Positions 1 through 6,142 of a stretch of 7,261 nucleotides of DNA are shown piece by piece (the stretch's first letter is position 1; the number at the start of each line of letters is the position of its first letter). The stretch is taken from the NCBI GenBank assembly GCA_030637565.1, contig DAOWGG010000110.1, positions 1-7,261 on the forward strand, read 5' to 3'. The position numbers were made by a program, and so were the translations under genes. The DNA is from Candidatus Peregrinibacteria bacterium. Its GTDB lineage: Bacteria; Patescibacteriota; Gracilibacteria; UM-FILTER-43-11. The notes under the pieces are model-generated. The model worked only from the letters and a program-made list of their open reading frames with translations. It ran no database searches and was not told the origin of the DNA.

Positions 1-1
1 C

Positions 2-844
2 TTAAGCTCTCTCCATACATAAAACCCTCGCATTCCCGCTCATATTCTCCACATATTTCAGACGGTAATCAGGCAAATGGGTTTTCAAAATTGCAATCTG
101 CTCCTCAAATAATTCAAAAAAGATCACGCGTGGTTTTATTTCTTTAAGTTGCTCCGTCAATTTTCGATAAACATCCGCTCCATCATCACCCCCATATAAA
201 GAAATAGAAGGTTCATAGGTCAATTCTGGACTCACCTGAAAATCTTTTGGAATGTAAGGTAAATTCGCCGTCACAATCAAGTTTTTTCCTTTAAATTTCC
301 CCAAATCAACATTATCAAGTAGATCAGATTTCACCAATTGAATCCGCCGTAAAAGCCCATGTTTTTTCACATTTTTTCGAGCAACAGAAAGGGCTTTAGA
401 AGAAATATCAGTTGCCACCACTTTCAAGCCCTCCACATTCTTACAAACCGCAATTGGAATACACCCACTCCCCGTCCCAATATCTAACAGAACCGTAGAT
501 CTGAGATCTGAGATCTGAGATCTAAGATATTGAATGGTGCAGTCAACCAGTATCTCCGTATCCGGCCGCGGAACCAACACATGCCGATTCACTGCTAAGT
601 CCAAACAAAAAAACTCTTTATGACCCACTAAATAAGCCACTGGCTCCCCTTTTTTGCGTCGTTCGATCAATCGTTTATATCGCCATAAGCTCCAAAAACC
701 CACCTCTGAATCATCATGAGAAAGTAAAAAAGAAGCGGGCTTTTTTAAAACATAAGCTAGTAAAACCTCTGCATCCAAACGAGCACTGTCCGATGTCAGC
801 AAAAGCGTCTCATGCCCCCATTTTAAAGCATCTTTTATAAGCAC
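2..844 (-). CDS. prmC: PrmC/HemK, release factor glutamine N5-methyltransferase
   Basis: The 280-residue product is normal length for PrmC, which transfers a methyl group from S-adenosylmethionine to the Gln of the GGQ motif in peptide chain release factors. Visible landmarks are an N-terminal helical release-factor-binding domain (about 1-85), PRPDTE at 92-97, the SAM-binding loop DIGTGSG at 121-127, the acidic residue of ATD at 144-146, the active-site motif NLPY at 194-197 (NPPY in E. coli) and EPSISLYGGDDG at 211-222. The start is GTG at 844; an in-frame TAA lies four codons upstream and no ATG is available nearby, so GTG is the best choice. No Shine-Dalgarno sequence is present. An AGATCTG heptamer array encodes part of the linker between the two domains (about 105-116), and a second heptamer element abuts the start codon. 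The usual partner prfA is not in the window. Identification is secure from motifs. Confidence 0.95.
   Translation of the reverse strand: MLIKDALKWGHETLLLTSDSARLDAEVLLAYVLKKPASFLLSHDDSEVGFWSLWRYKRLIERRKKGEPVAYLVGHKEFFCLDLAVNRHVLVPRPDTEILVDCTIQYLRSQISDLRSTVLLDIGTGSGCIPIAVCKNVEGLKVVATDISSKALSVARKNVKKHGLLRRIQLVKSDLLDNVDLGKFKGKNLIVTANLPYIPKDFQVSPELTYEPSISLYGGDDGADVYRKLTEQLKEIKPRVIFFELFEEQIAILKTHLPDYRLKYVENMSGNARVLCMERA
497..528. repeat. AGATCTG heptamer tandem array inside prmC
   Basis: Three perfect AGATCTG units (497-503, 504-510, 511-517) are followed by AGATCTA (518-524) and a partial AGAT (525-528). Each unit contains the palindrome AGATCT, so the array presents four such sites spaced 7 bp apart. 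It lies in the prmC linker just before the SAM-binding loop. On the coding strand one 21-nt period reads RSQISDL, and because 7 is not a multiple of 3 this period passes through all three frames without a stop. Gain or loss of a single unit would therefore shift the frame, while three units give an in-frame 7-residue change. Confidence 0.9.
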
Positions 845-944
845 AGCAAAAAATTACAAGTTACAATTAACAAGTTACAATTAATCAGCAAAAAAACAAA
901 TCACAATTCGTAATTCTTAATTTTTAACTCGGAATTTTTTGCTG
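844..944. repeat. Heptamer-period intergenic element with 12-bp inverted ends
   Basis: The segment begins CAGCAAAAAATT (844-855) and ends with its exact reverse complement AATTTTTTGCTG (933-944). From 847 to 944 the sequence divides into 14 degenerate 7-mers. The left part contains a perfect 14-bp tandem duplication, ACAAGTTACAATTA (856-869 and 870-883). In the right part AATT or AACT recurs at 905, 912, 919, 926 and 933, exactly every 7 bp. CAGCAAAAAA also recurs directly at 886, 42 bp (6 x 7) after 844. The left arm overlaps the first base of the prmC GTG codon. It could be a degenerate short-tandem-repeat (STRR-like) element or a MITE-like sequence. No clear target-site duplication is seen. 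Confidence 0.75.
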
Positions 945-962
945 GCATAAATAAGGTAGTGG

Positions 963-1637
963 CTAATTAGGATTCTTTTTAGCTTTGTCTTCCTGCTTCT
1001 TTTGTTTTCTAGGGTGATGAGTTTCCCAAATAGCCCTTAAAAGATCTTGATGAGAAGCAAATTGCTCTTCCTTTTGTCCAACCACCTTCCACTGCCCCTG
1101 AAAACGATAAACAAAGAGCTTATTTTCATCAGAAAATTTAAAATTTTCATTAAAAAACAGATCCAAATCTTTTCCATCCCCTCTTTCCGCAATAAATGGA
1201 CTAGCATAAACAGGATGATTCTCATTACTTATATAAACCACCATAGCCATTCGGCAATATCGATCGGGGACATCATTGTCAATTCCATATTCAGCTGAAA
1301 AACTATATTTATTTTTAACAGCCTCTTCATCAAACAACTTTGACCCAATCTCTTTTCGGGTCAACTGCACATTCTTAAACAAAAGCCAGACCTTAGCCTC
1401 CTCCAAATCAGTTAAAGATTTCTTACTGGGATCTTCCTTAAGTAGACTTTGAATAAAAGAAGTCGTCTTCCCAAAACGAAGCACATCTTCAATCTCCTCA
1501 TCAGAAAGCTGATTTAACAATTCTATATTTTTATTATTAACCTCGGCATCACCTTCAAATAATTCAAATTGAGCCACTATTTCTGTAAGCTTATTTGAAG
1601 GATTTTCCCTAGGCATAGGCTCTAAATTATCTAACAT
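963..1637 (-). CDS. Hypothetical 224-aa protein with basic C-terminal tail
   Basis: I do not recognise a family. The product has no signal peptide or membrane segment and is probably cytoplasmic. Residues 1-105 are acidic and look helical (for example LSDEEIEDVLRFG at 44-56). Residues 111-188 look beta-rich with aromatic strands (MAMVVYIS at 130-137, KLFVYRFQGQWKVVG at 173-187), and the end (209-224) is a Lys/Arg-rich hydrophilic tail. The start is ATG at 1637, supported by a near-consensus promoter ending 28 nt upstream; Met8 is a possible alternative. There is no Shine-Dalgarno sequence. The gene is separated from prmC by the 101-bp heptamer element, so co-transcription is uncertain. The codon pattern looks native and the frame is uninterrupted. 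The call is secure as a gene but function is unknown. Confidence 0.8.
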   Translation of the reverse strand: MLDNLEPMPRENPSNKLTEIVAQFELFEGDAEVNNKNIELLNQLSDEEIEDVLRFGKTTSFIQSLLKEDPSKKSLTDLEEAKVWLLFKNVQLTRKEIGSKLFDEEAVKNKYSFSAEYGIDNDVPDRYCRMAMVVYISNENHPVYASPFIAERGDGKDLDLFFNENFKFSDENKLFVYRFQGQWKVVGQKEEQFASHQDLLRAIWETHHPRKQKKQEDKAKKNPN

Positions 1638-1665
1638 AAAACAATAAGCAATTAACTACTTTAAC

Positions 1666-1694
1666 ATTCTATCATTTAAATCAATTTTTGTCAA
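1666..1694 (-). promoter_or_regulatory. Sigma70-type promoter for the 224-aa gene
   Basis: On the minus strand a perfect -35 TTGACA (1689-1694) and a -10 TAGAAT (1666-1671) are separated by exactly 17 bp, and the -10 is preceded by TGA, an extended -10 motif. The -10 ends 28 nt before the ATG at 1637, giving an expected leader of about 20 nt. It is the closest to consensus in the window. Confidence 0.85.
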
Positions 1695-1740
1695 CCAGCA
1701 AACATGTCAAAAAGCCAGCTAATAAAAGTAAAACCAGGGG

Positions 1741-3198
1741 CTACAAGCTATTCAGCGACGCACGGGTTTTGGGGCCAACGCGCCCAGCGCCCACACTATT
1801 TACATTCGATACAATCCCCTGTTCAATCTGAAATTTAACCAAAGCTTGTTGAGTTTGATTGCCAAAATAACCCGTTTTAAGAGAGCTAGAAAGGTGCCCC
1901 TCATCAATCAAAATCTGTTGCAAGGCAAATATATCTTTACCCTTATCGTTTAAACTTAAATCAACTAAAAAGGCTTTTCCTTTCACCTGTCCTTGAGCAA
2001 GGAGCGGATCGAAATAAAGCGCTTTCTTTTGATGCACTGTTTTTAGCTCAAGCTGATTAAGATTGGGTAAATCAACCTTAGCCGGTACCCACACCTGCAT
2101 TTCAGCTGGATACTGAGCCAAGCGACGCATCTTTTCATTCACTGCCGAAACCAAAGCTTCGTGAGTCTTTTTACCAAAGTAACCCGCTCCTGTATCCCAA
2201 TCATTCTGAACCACTCCATGATCGCGCTGGAATTCAAAAACGGCACTGATCGTATCCACATTATAAAAACCACTCAAATCCCCATGATAATAACCAAGCT
2301 CCCACAGCATTTGTTGAACGCGATATACCCCCTCCCCTTCTGCGTTCTTCCCAAGTCCCGCTGTAATCGACTTCACGTTACTGCGAAGACGCTCCTGCTC
2401 TTTAGTAATATGAGAATTGAAGTTTTCAGATTTAGATTTAAGCGCCGCACGAGTTTTGGGGCCAAAATTACCTGCGCCCACCGCAGTGGGATCCGGAATC
2501 ACCCCTTCGTCCAATTGAAACGTTAAAACCGCATCCTGAGTTTCGCTGGTATATACTCCATTTACCTCTCCATGATAATAACCAAATAAAGCCAAAGCTT
2601 CTTGAAGCTCACGAATACTGGTTTTTGGAGACGTTTGAGTAATCGGCTGAACAAACGCTTGCGGATTGATCAGTGTTTTAGCCTTTAAGCGATTCAGCGT
2701 ACTAGACGGCAACTGAGAACTAACCCATCCAAATGAAAGACCTGGCTGAACTTGATGAGCCTGCCAAAACACCTCCCCTTCCACCAAACGCATTCCCCAA
2801 TTGAGTGCTCGGGAAAGCCCCTCTTCACCATACCCCATCCACACATCAATACGATCATAATTCGCACGAGCTTTAATCGCCCCACCACGATCATGAACTT
2901 CTCCAACACCCAAACCAGGAATACTGATTCGTGTACCAAAAGGATACGTTCGCGGTGCCGCCAAAAGCCCTGTATAAACTTCCGTTCCGTCCGCTCCATT
3001 CGTCCCACGACCATTCAAGCGGATATCTGCTTCGTAACTACCACGCATATAAAAACTCTGATTGGGAAGCGGCGAATAGTAAGCCGAAATCATCATCATA
3101 CGTTTTTCACCAGGTACCTGAGCATAAACCGCAGGAGTCAGAGCAAATAACTGAATCAAAACAACAACCAGTGCTAAAATTTTGTTTTTTAATTTCAT
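1741..3198 (-). CDS. Secreted 3D-domain protein with three peptidoglycan-binding repeats
   Basis: The 485-residue product starts with a signal peptide (MKLKNK, hydrophobic stretch, AYA before Gln27), so it is exported. A 3D (MltA-like double-psi barrel) domain follows at about 36-135, with SAYYSP (38-43), TYPFGT (84-89), HDRGGAIK (102-109) and DRIDVWMGYGEEGL (115-128). Three PG_binding_1-type repeats then occur at about 193-253, 288-350 and 418-484. The first two share GYYHG and the first and third share GxxGPKTRA. The 3D family includes lytic enzymes acting on peptidoglycan, so a wall-remodelling role is likely but not proven. Of the three aspartates that name the domain, D103 and D118 are present, while the first aligns with A81. 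The start ATG at 3198 fits both the signal peptide and the upstream promoter. There is no Shine-Dalgarno sequence. Confidence 0.88.
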   Translation of the reverse strand: MKLKNKILALVVVLIQLFALTPAVYAQVPGEKRMMMISAYYSPLPNQSFYMRGSYEADIRLNGRGTNGADGTEVYTGLLAAPRTYPFGTRISIPGLGVGEVHDRGGAIKARANYDRIDVWMGYGEEGLSRALNWGMRLVEGEVFWQAHQVQPGLSFGWVSSQLPSSTLNRLKAKTLINPQAFVQPITQTSPKTSIRELQEALALFGYYHGEVNGVYTSETQDAVLTFQLDEGVIPDPTAVGAGNFGPKTRAALKSKSENFNSHITKEQERLRSNVKSITAGLGKNAEGEGVYRVQQMLWELGYYHGDLSGFYNVDTISAVFEFQRDHGVVQNDWDTGAGYFGKKTHEALVSAVNEKMRRLAQYPAEMQVWVPAKVDLPNLNQLELKTVHQKKALYFDPLLAQGQVKGKAFLVDLSLNDKGKDIFALQQILIDEGHLSSSLKTGYFGNQTQQALVKFQIEQGIVSNVNSVGAGRVGPKTRASLNSL

Positions 3199-3221
3199 AA
3201 GATCTCTAAAGAAATCCTATT

Positions 3222-3250
3222 ATTTTAGCATAATTAAGCCATTTTTTCAA
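3222..3250 (-). promoter_or_regulatory. Sigma70-type promoter for the 3D-domain gene
   Basis: On the minus strand -35 TTGAAA (3245-3250), a 17-bp spacer and -10 TAAAAT (3222-3227) preceded by TGC, an extended -10. The -10 ends 23 nt before the ATG at 3198, implying a leader of about 16 nt. Confidence 0.75.
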
Positions 3251-3281
3251 TTGGGTAGGGTTGCAAAAAGCAGAAAGTATT

Positions 3282-4514
3282 TTATAAAATCTCAAAACGA
3301 AGCTTTTTATAAGCAGAATATTCTTCGGGCTTTAAAGTCTTTCTATCGCGTAACATAATACATTTAAGTCGTTCATGACCCATGTTCAAAAGAATAGCCA
3401 ATGACTTTCTGGATGTATTTGGATGACTTTCAAGGTAAACAGAAACAAATCGGCGAAACTCCCCCTGATCAAAAGGAATCTTATCTAAGCAGGAAGGATT
3501 TTTTTTTATTTCAGAATAAGCATTCATCAAAGCATTGCAATTACTAGGAGAAAAATAATGTTCATCTTTACTGCTCAAAAAAGTGGCTAAAAAATGCTGA
3601 CGAAAACCACATAACTTTTCAATAGAGCTTTGAGTTAAGCCAGGAAAAGAAGTTAATAAAAAATCAAGCCACTGGCGCAAGTTGTCTTTATTGATACGAA
3701 TACGACGAGGGGTGAGAACGATAGATTCATCCTTAAATCGAAAAAAAGATTTTGACTCCTGAAGATTTAAAGATTTCCTTTTTCCATTCTTAGCTAAAAG
3801 GTATTTAAGTCGCAAATAGCTCATTCCAAAAAAAGTAGCCACATCCCCCTGAAAAACCTCTGGATTATCTTTGAGGTAATCCAAAACCACCTTACGAAAT
3901 TCATCCTGATTAAACTTTTTTCGTATAATTTTTTTAAAATCAGACAAATCATCATCATCCCTCCTAAGAACAAAAAATAGCTTCCGTAATCCATCCATCT
4001 CATCAAGGGTTACATAGGAAGGTTCTTCAGAGGAAAGCATCTGTTGAATGCGTCCATTTTTAAAATCAAGATAAATTTCAACATCTTGCATTTTTAAAGG
4101 AGGGAATTTTGACTTTAAGAATTCAATATATTCATTCAACCTTTCTTTAATAAGAATGTATTGGTCGCTAGAAGAGTCTTTTTTTATATCAACAAGAGTT
4201 TTATAAAAAAATGAGGAGATAGGTCCTCCAGGTTCATATTCAATGACTCCATCGCGGATGCCATCCAAAGAGTATTGAAGGGTATCAGAATCATCCTGAT
4301 CTAAAATAGGAAGCTCTTTTTCAAAAAGTGGTATAACAAATTTCCTAGAAATATCCGCAATAGATAAAATTTCACCAAAGGAAAGATCTGGTTTAGATTC
4401 GATTAATTCGCCAATCCTCTCACGAAGTTCAAAGGCGAAAAAATCATAACAAACCTCAGATTCTTCATATTTTTTTTCAGAACCACTAATTTTTACCACC
4501 TCCTCATCAAACAT
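3282..4514 (-). CDS. Unknown 410-aa protein with duplicated HTH-like modules
   Basis: I do not recognise a named family. The protein has no signal peptide or membrane segment. It contains an internal A-B-A-B duplication. Module A at 124-185 aligns without gaps to 277-338 (offset 153; shared FL, FP, LSS and Y). Module B at 201-240 aligns without gaps to 348-387 (offset 147; shared FxQxEFR, YL, P and RLK). Residues 29-71 resemble module B, suggesting a fifth copy. Modules follow the pattern helix, Pro, then 'VAxxFGMSxxRLKxxL', as in helix-turn-helix domains, so nucleic-acid binding is a reasonable inference but is not shown. The two linkers before the B modules and 264-275 (LTPRRIRINK) are basic, while the N-terminal 100 residues are acidic. 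The start ATG at 4514 fits its own promoter; there is no Shine-Dalgarno sequence. Confidence 0.82.
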   Translation of the reverse strand: MFDEEVVKISGSEKKYEESEVCYDFFAFELRERIGELIESKPDLSFGEILSIADISRKFVIPLFEKELPILDQDDSDTLQYSLDGIRDGVIEYEPGGPISSFFYKTLVDIKKDSSSDQYILIKERLNEYIEFLKSKFPPLKMQDVEIYLDFKNGRIQQMLSSEEPSYVTLDEMDGLRKLFFVLRRDDDDLSDFKKIIRKKFNQDEFRKVVLDYLKDNPEVFQGDVATFFGMSYLRLKYLLAKNGKRKSLNLQESKSFFRFKDESIVLTPRRIRINKDNLRQWLDFLLTSFPGLTQSSIEKLCGFRQHFLATFLSSKDEHYFSPSNCNALMNAYSEIKKNPSCLDKIPFDQGEFRRFVSVYLESHPNTSRKSLAILLNMGHERLKCIMLRDRKTLKPEEYSAYKKLRFEIL

Positions 4515-4538
4515 AAGAATAACTTTAAAAAGAGGGTG

Positions 4539-4567
4539 ATTGTAACCGATGCTATAAAAAACGTCAA
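4539..4567 (-). promoter_or_regulatory. Sigma70-type promoter for the 410-aa gene
   Basis: On the minus strand -35 TTGACG (4562-4567), a 17-bp spacer and -10 TACAAT (4539-4544). The -35 overlaps the TGA stop codon (4564-4566) of the aminopeptidase gene upstream. The -10 ends 24 nt before the ATG at 4514, implying a leader of about 17 nt. Confidence 0.8.
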
Positions 4568-5625
4568 ATCTTCAAAACCCTCAACTCCTTAGAAACCGAT
4601 CCCGTTAAGACCTCCACCTTCCCCTTCTCATTCACATACACCATATCCTCAATGCGAACACCACCTAAATGATCCAAATAAATGCCAGGCTCAATCGTAA
4701 ACAGCATGCCGGGTTGAATCACGGTTTTAGATCGCTCCGTCACATTCGGATCTTCATGAACCTCCAAACCAACCCCATGACCTGTCGAATGCCCGAATCG
4801 ATCCGCATAACCCGCTTTTTCAATCACAGCCCGAGCCGCCCGATCGACAGCACTTAGCTTAATACCCACTTTAACCGCCTCAATTGCCGACTGATTGGCC
4901 TCCAGAACAGCTGTATAAATTTTTTGTTCAACAGAAGTGGGTTTCTTGGTATAAAACACTCGCGTCATGTCCGTCATATACCGCTGATAACGAATTCCAA
5001 AATCAATCAAAACATTCTCCCCTTTTTTTAATTTATTCGGCTCTTTTTGATGATGAACATCCGCCGTGTTTTTTCCAAAACTGATAATCGGAGTAAAAGA
5101 AAATTTGTCCGCCCCCAGCTTTCGGCAGATCGAAAATAAATTCCACTCCATTTCATCCTCCGATTGACCGATTTTGATGGTTTTAACAAATTGTTCAAAA
5201 GCTTTATTAGCAATCCCCACTGCTTTTCGAATGATCTTAATCTCATCTTTAGCTTTAATCATTCGCTTTTGTTCTACCAAACCGGAAACAGGTTTTAATC
5301 GAACACCTTTTAAGGCTTTTTTATAATCCAAGAAACGAGCATGAGTCATGTACTCATCTTCAATGCCCAAATTCTTAAAGCGACCCAATAATTTTTTAAG
5401 TCCATTTTTTTGGTCATAAATTTCCACTCCTTTTGGCATTTGCTTTTTAGCCGAACGAAGGTATCGAAAATCAGTGATCAGAACCGCTTTTTTAGGAGTG
5501 ATTAAGAGTCGACCATTCGTCCCCGCAAAATTGCATAAATAGTAAATATTCTGCGGTTTAGAAATTAAAACCGCACTCAATTTGTTTGTTCGAAGCTGTG
5601 TTTGAACATTCTGAATCTGTTTCAT
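4564..5625 (-). CDS. M24 metallopeptidase, Xaa-Pro aminopeptidase type
   Basis: The 353-residue product has the creatinase/prolidase layout: an N-terminal domain (about 1-120) and a C-terminal pita-bread catalytic domain. All five metal ligands of family M24 are visible, numbered from this start: D208 (LIDFG), D219 (MTDMTR), H283 (STGHGVG), E312 (TIEPG) and E326 (VRIED). HH at 191-192 supplies the usual extra active-site histidine. It should release the N-terminal residue from peptides with proline in second position, in the cytoplasm; substrate range cannot be read from sequence. The frame opens further upstream with GTG at 5649, but that codon directly abuts the predicted -10 box, whereas ATG at 5625 leaves a leader of about 17 nt and matches the usual family N-terminus. 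The protein resembles the short PepP/PepQ-like enzymes, so no symbol is assigned. There is no signal peptide. Confidence 0.92.
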   Translation of the reverse strand: MKQIQNVQTQLRTNKLSAVLISKPQNIYYLCNFAGTNGRLLITPKKAVLITDFRYLRSAKKQMPKGVEIYDQKNGLKKLLGRFKNLGIEDEYMTHARFLDYKKALKGVRLKPVSGLVEQKRMIKAKDEIKIIRKAVGIANKAFEQFVKTIKIGQSEDEMEWNLFSICRKLGADKFSFTPIISFGKNTADVHHQKEPNKLKKGENVLIDFGIRYQRYMTDMTRVFYTKKPTSVEQKIYTAVLEANQSAIEAVKVGIKLSAVDRAARAVIEKAGYADRFGHSTGHGVGLEVHEDPNVTERSKTVIQPGMLFTIEPGIYLDHLGGVRIEDMVYVNEKGKVEVLTGSVSKELRVLKI

Positions 5626-5649
5626 ATCAAAAAAACTTAAAACAATCAC

Positions 5650-5678
5650 AGTTTAAGTCGTGTCAGCCAAAGGGTCAA
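5650..5678 (-). promoter_or_regulatory. Sigma70-type promoter for the M24 peptidase gene
   Basis: On the minus strand -35 TTGACC (5673-5678), a 17-bp spacer and -10 TAAACT (5650-5655). The -35 contains the TGA stop codon (5675-5677) of the 114-aa gene upstream. The -10 ends 24 nt before ATG 5625, which supports that start over GTG 5649. Confidence 0.7.
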
Positions 5679-6019
5679 TTTTTAATAAGCTTAAAACGAC
5701 CTCTAGCATTTGATACAACCTGAACTTTTTCAGGTTGAGATGTTAAATTCAATTCAGCCAAAGCCAAACGAATGACGGATTCCTGGACACGATTAGATCG
5801 CTCAAAATCAAAAGTAGACCTGATAATCTCAGCCACCCTCCATGCCTCGCACGCACTAAGTGACGAGAAGTTCGAGTGAAACCAATTTTTAAAGGTTTCG
5901 ACTTTAATGCGAAAGTTCTCAATGCGATGAATATTAGCCAAATTAGGAGCAAGATCAGCAACTAATTTTTCCCACGGATCATTCCAAGATTCAGTGTCGC
6001 CCCCTCTAATGGAATTCAT
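5675..6019 (-). CDS. Hypothetical 114-aa protein
   Basis: I do not recognise a family. The product is small, apparently cytoplasmic and mostly helical, with several tryptophans in the first 60 residues (WNDPWEKL at 12-19, FKNWF at 43-47, EAWRVAEIIR at 58-67). A Pro/Gln-containing break at 94-97 precedes a short basic C-terminus ending NARGRFKLIKN. The start ATG at 6019 is supported by a promoter with TTGACT and TATACT whose -10 ends 25 nt upstream. There is no Shine-Dalgarno sequence. Downstream, its stop codon lies within the -35 box of the peptidase promoter, with 49 nt between the two genes. It is divergent from purC across a 123-bp shared region. The promoter and open frame make it a credible gene; function is unknown. 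Confidence 0.7.
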   Translation of the reverse strand: MNSIRGGDTESWNDPWEKLVADLAPNLANIHRIENFRIKVETFKNWFHSNFSSLSACEAWRVAEIIRSTFDFERSNRVQESVIRLALAELNLTSQPEKVQVVSNARGRFKLIKN

Positions 6020-6044
6020 AAATTTAAAAAATTAATCAGAATAC

Positions 6045-6072
6045 AGTATAAAAGAACTTTTAAATAAGTCAA
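6045..6072 (-). promoter_or_regulatory. Sigma70-type promoter for the 114-aa gene
   Basis: On the minus strand -35 TTGACT (6067-6072), a 16-bp spacer and -10 TATACT (6045-6050). Each hexamer matches consensus at five of six positions. It lies back to back with the purC promoter, the two -35 boxes being 12 bp apart. Confidence 0.78.
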
Positions 6073-6084
6073 TGGCAAATAAAA

Positions 6085-6113
6085 TTCACACTCGCCCTAT
6101 TTTTCGGTAAACT
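6085..6113 (+). promoter_or_regulatory. Sigma70-type promoter for purC-purE
   Basis: On the plus strand -35 TTCACA (6085-6090), a 17-bp spacer and -10 TAAACT (6108-6113), the same -10 as the M24 gene promoter. It ends 29 nt before the purC ATG, implying a leader of about 22 nt. No room remains for a riboswitch, and no palindromic operator resembling a PurR site is visible. Confidence 0.65.
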
Positions 6114-6142
6114 AAAGGTCGTCTGTTTAACCAAAAGCCACC

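Noticed and set aside
1695..1740. Possible terminator after the 3D-domain gene (GCTGGC followed by TTTTT)
   Set aside because: No GC-rich inverted repeat pairs with the sequence before the T run. The same holds downstream of the other minus-strand genes, so no terminators are listed.
2161..3200. Long plus-strand open frames opposite the 3D-domain gene
   Set aside because: They give low-complexity His/Thr/Asn-rich translations without motifs and are antisense shadows of a clearly recognisable gene.
5626..5649. GTG start at 5649 adding 8 residues to the M24 peptidase
   Set aside because: It directly abuts the predicted -10 box and extends beyond the usual family N-terminus; ATG at 5625 fits better.
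5675..6019. Similarity of the 114-aa protein to the modules of the 410-aa protein
   Set aside because: Only a loose match around the Phe/Trp-rich helix could be made by eye, with no shared motif comparable to FxQxEFR or RLK.
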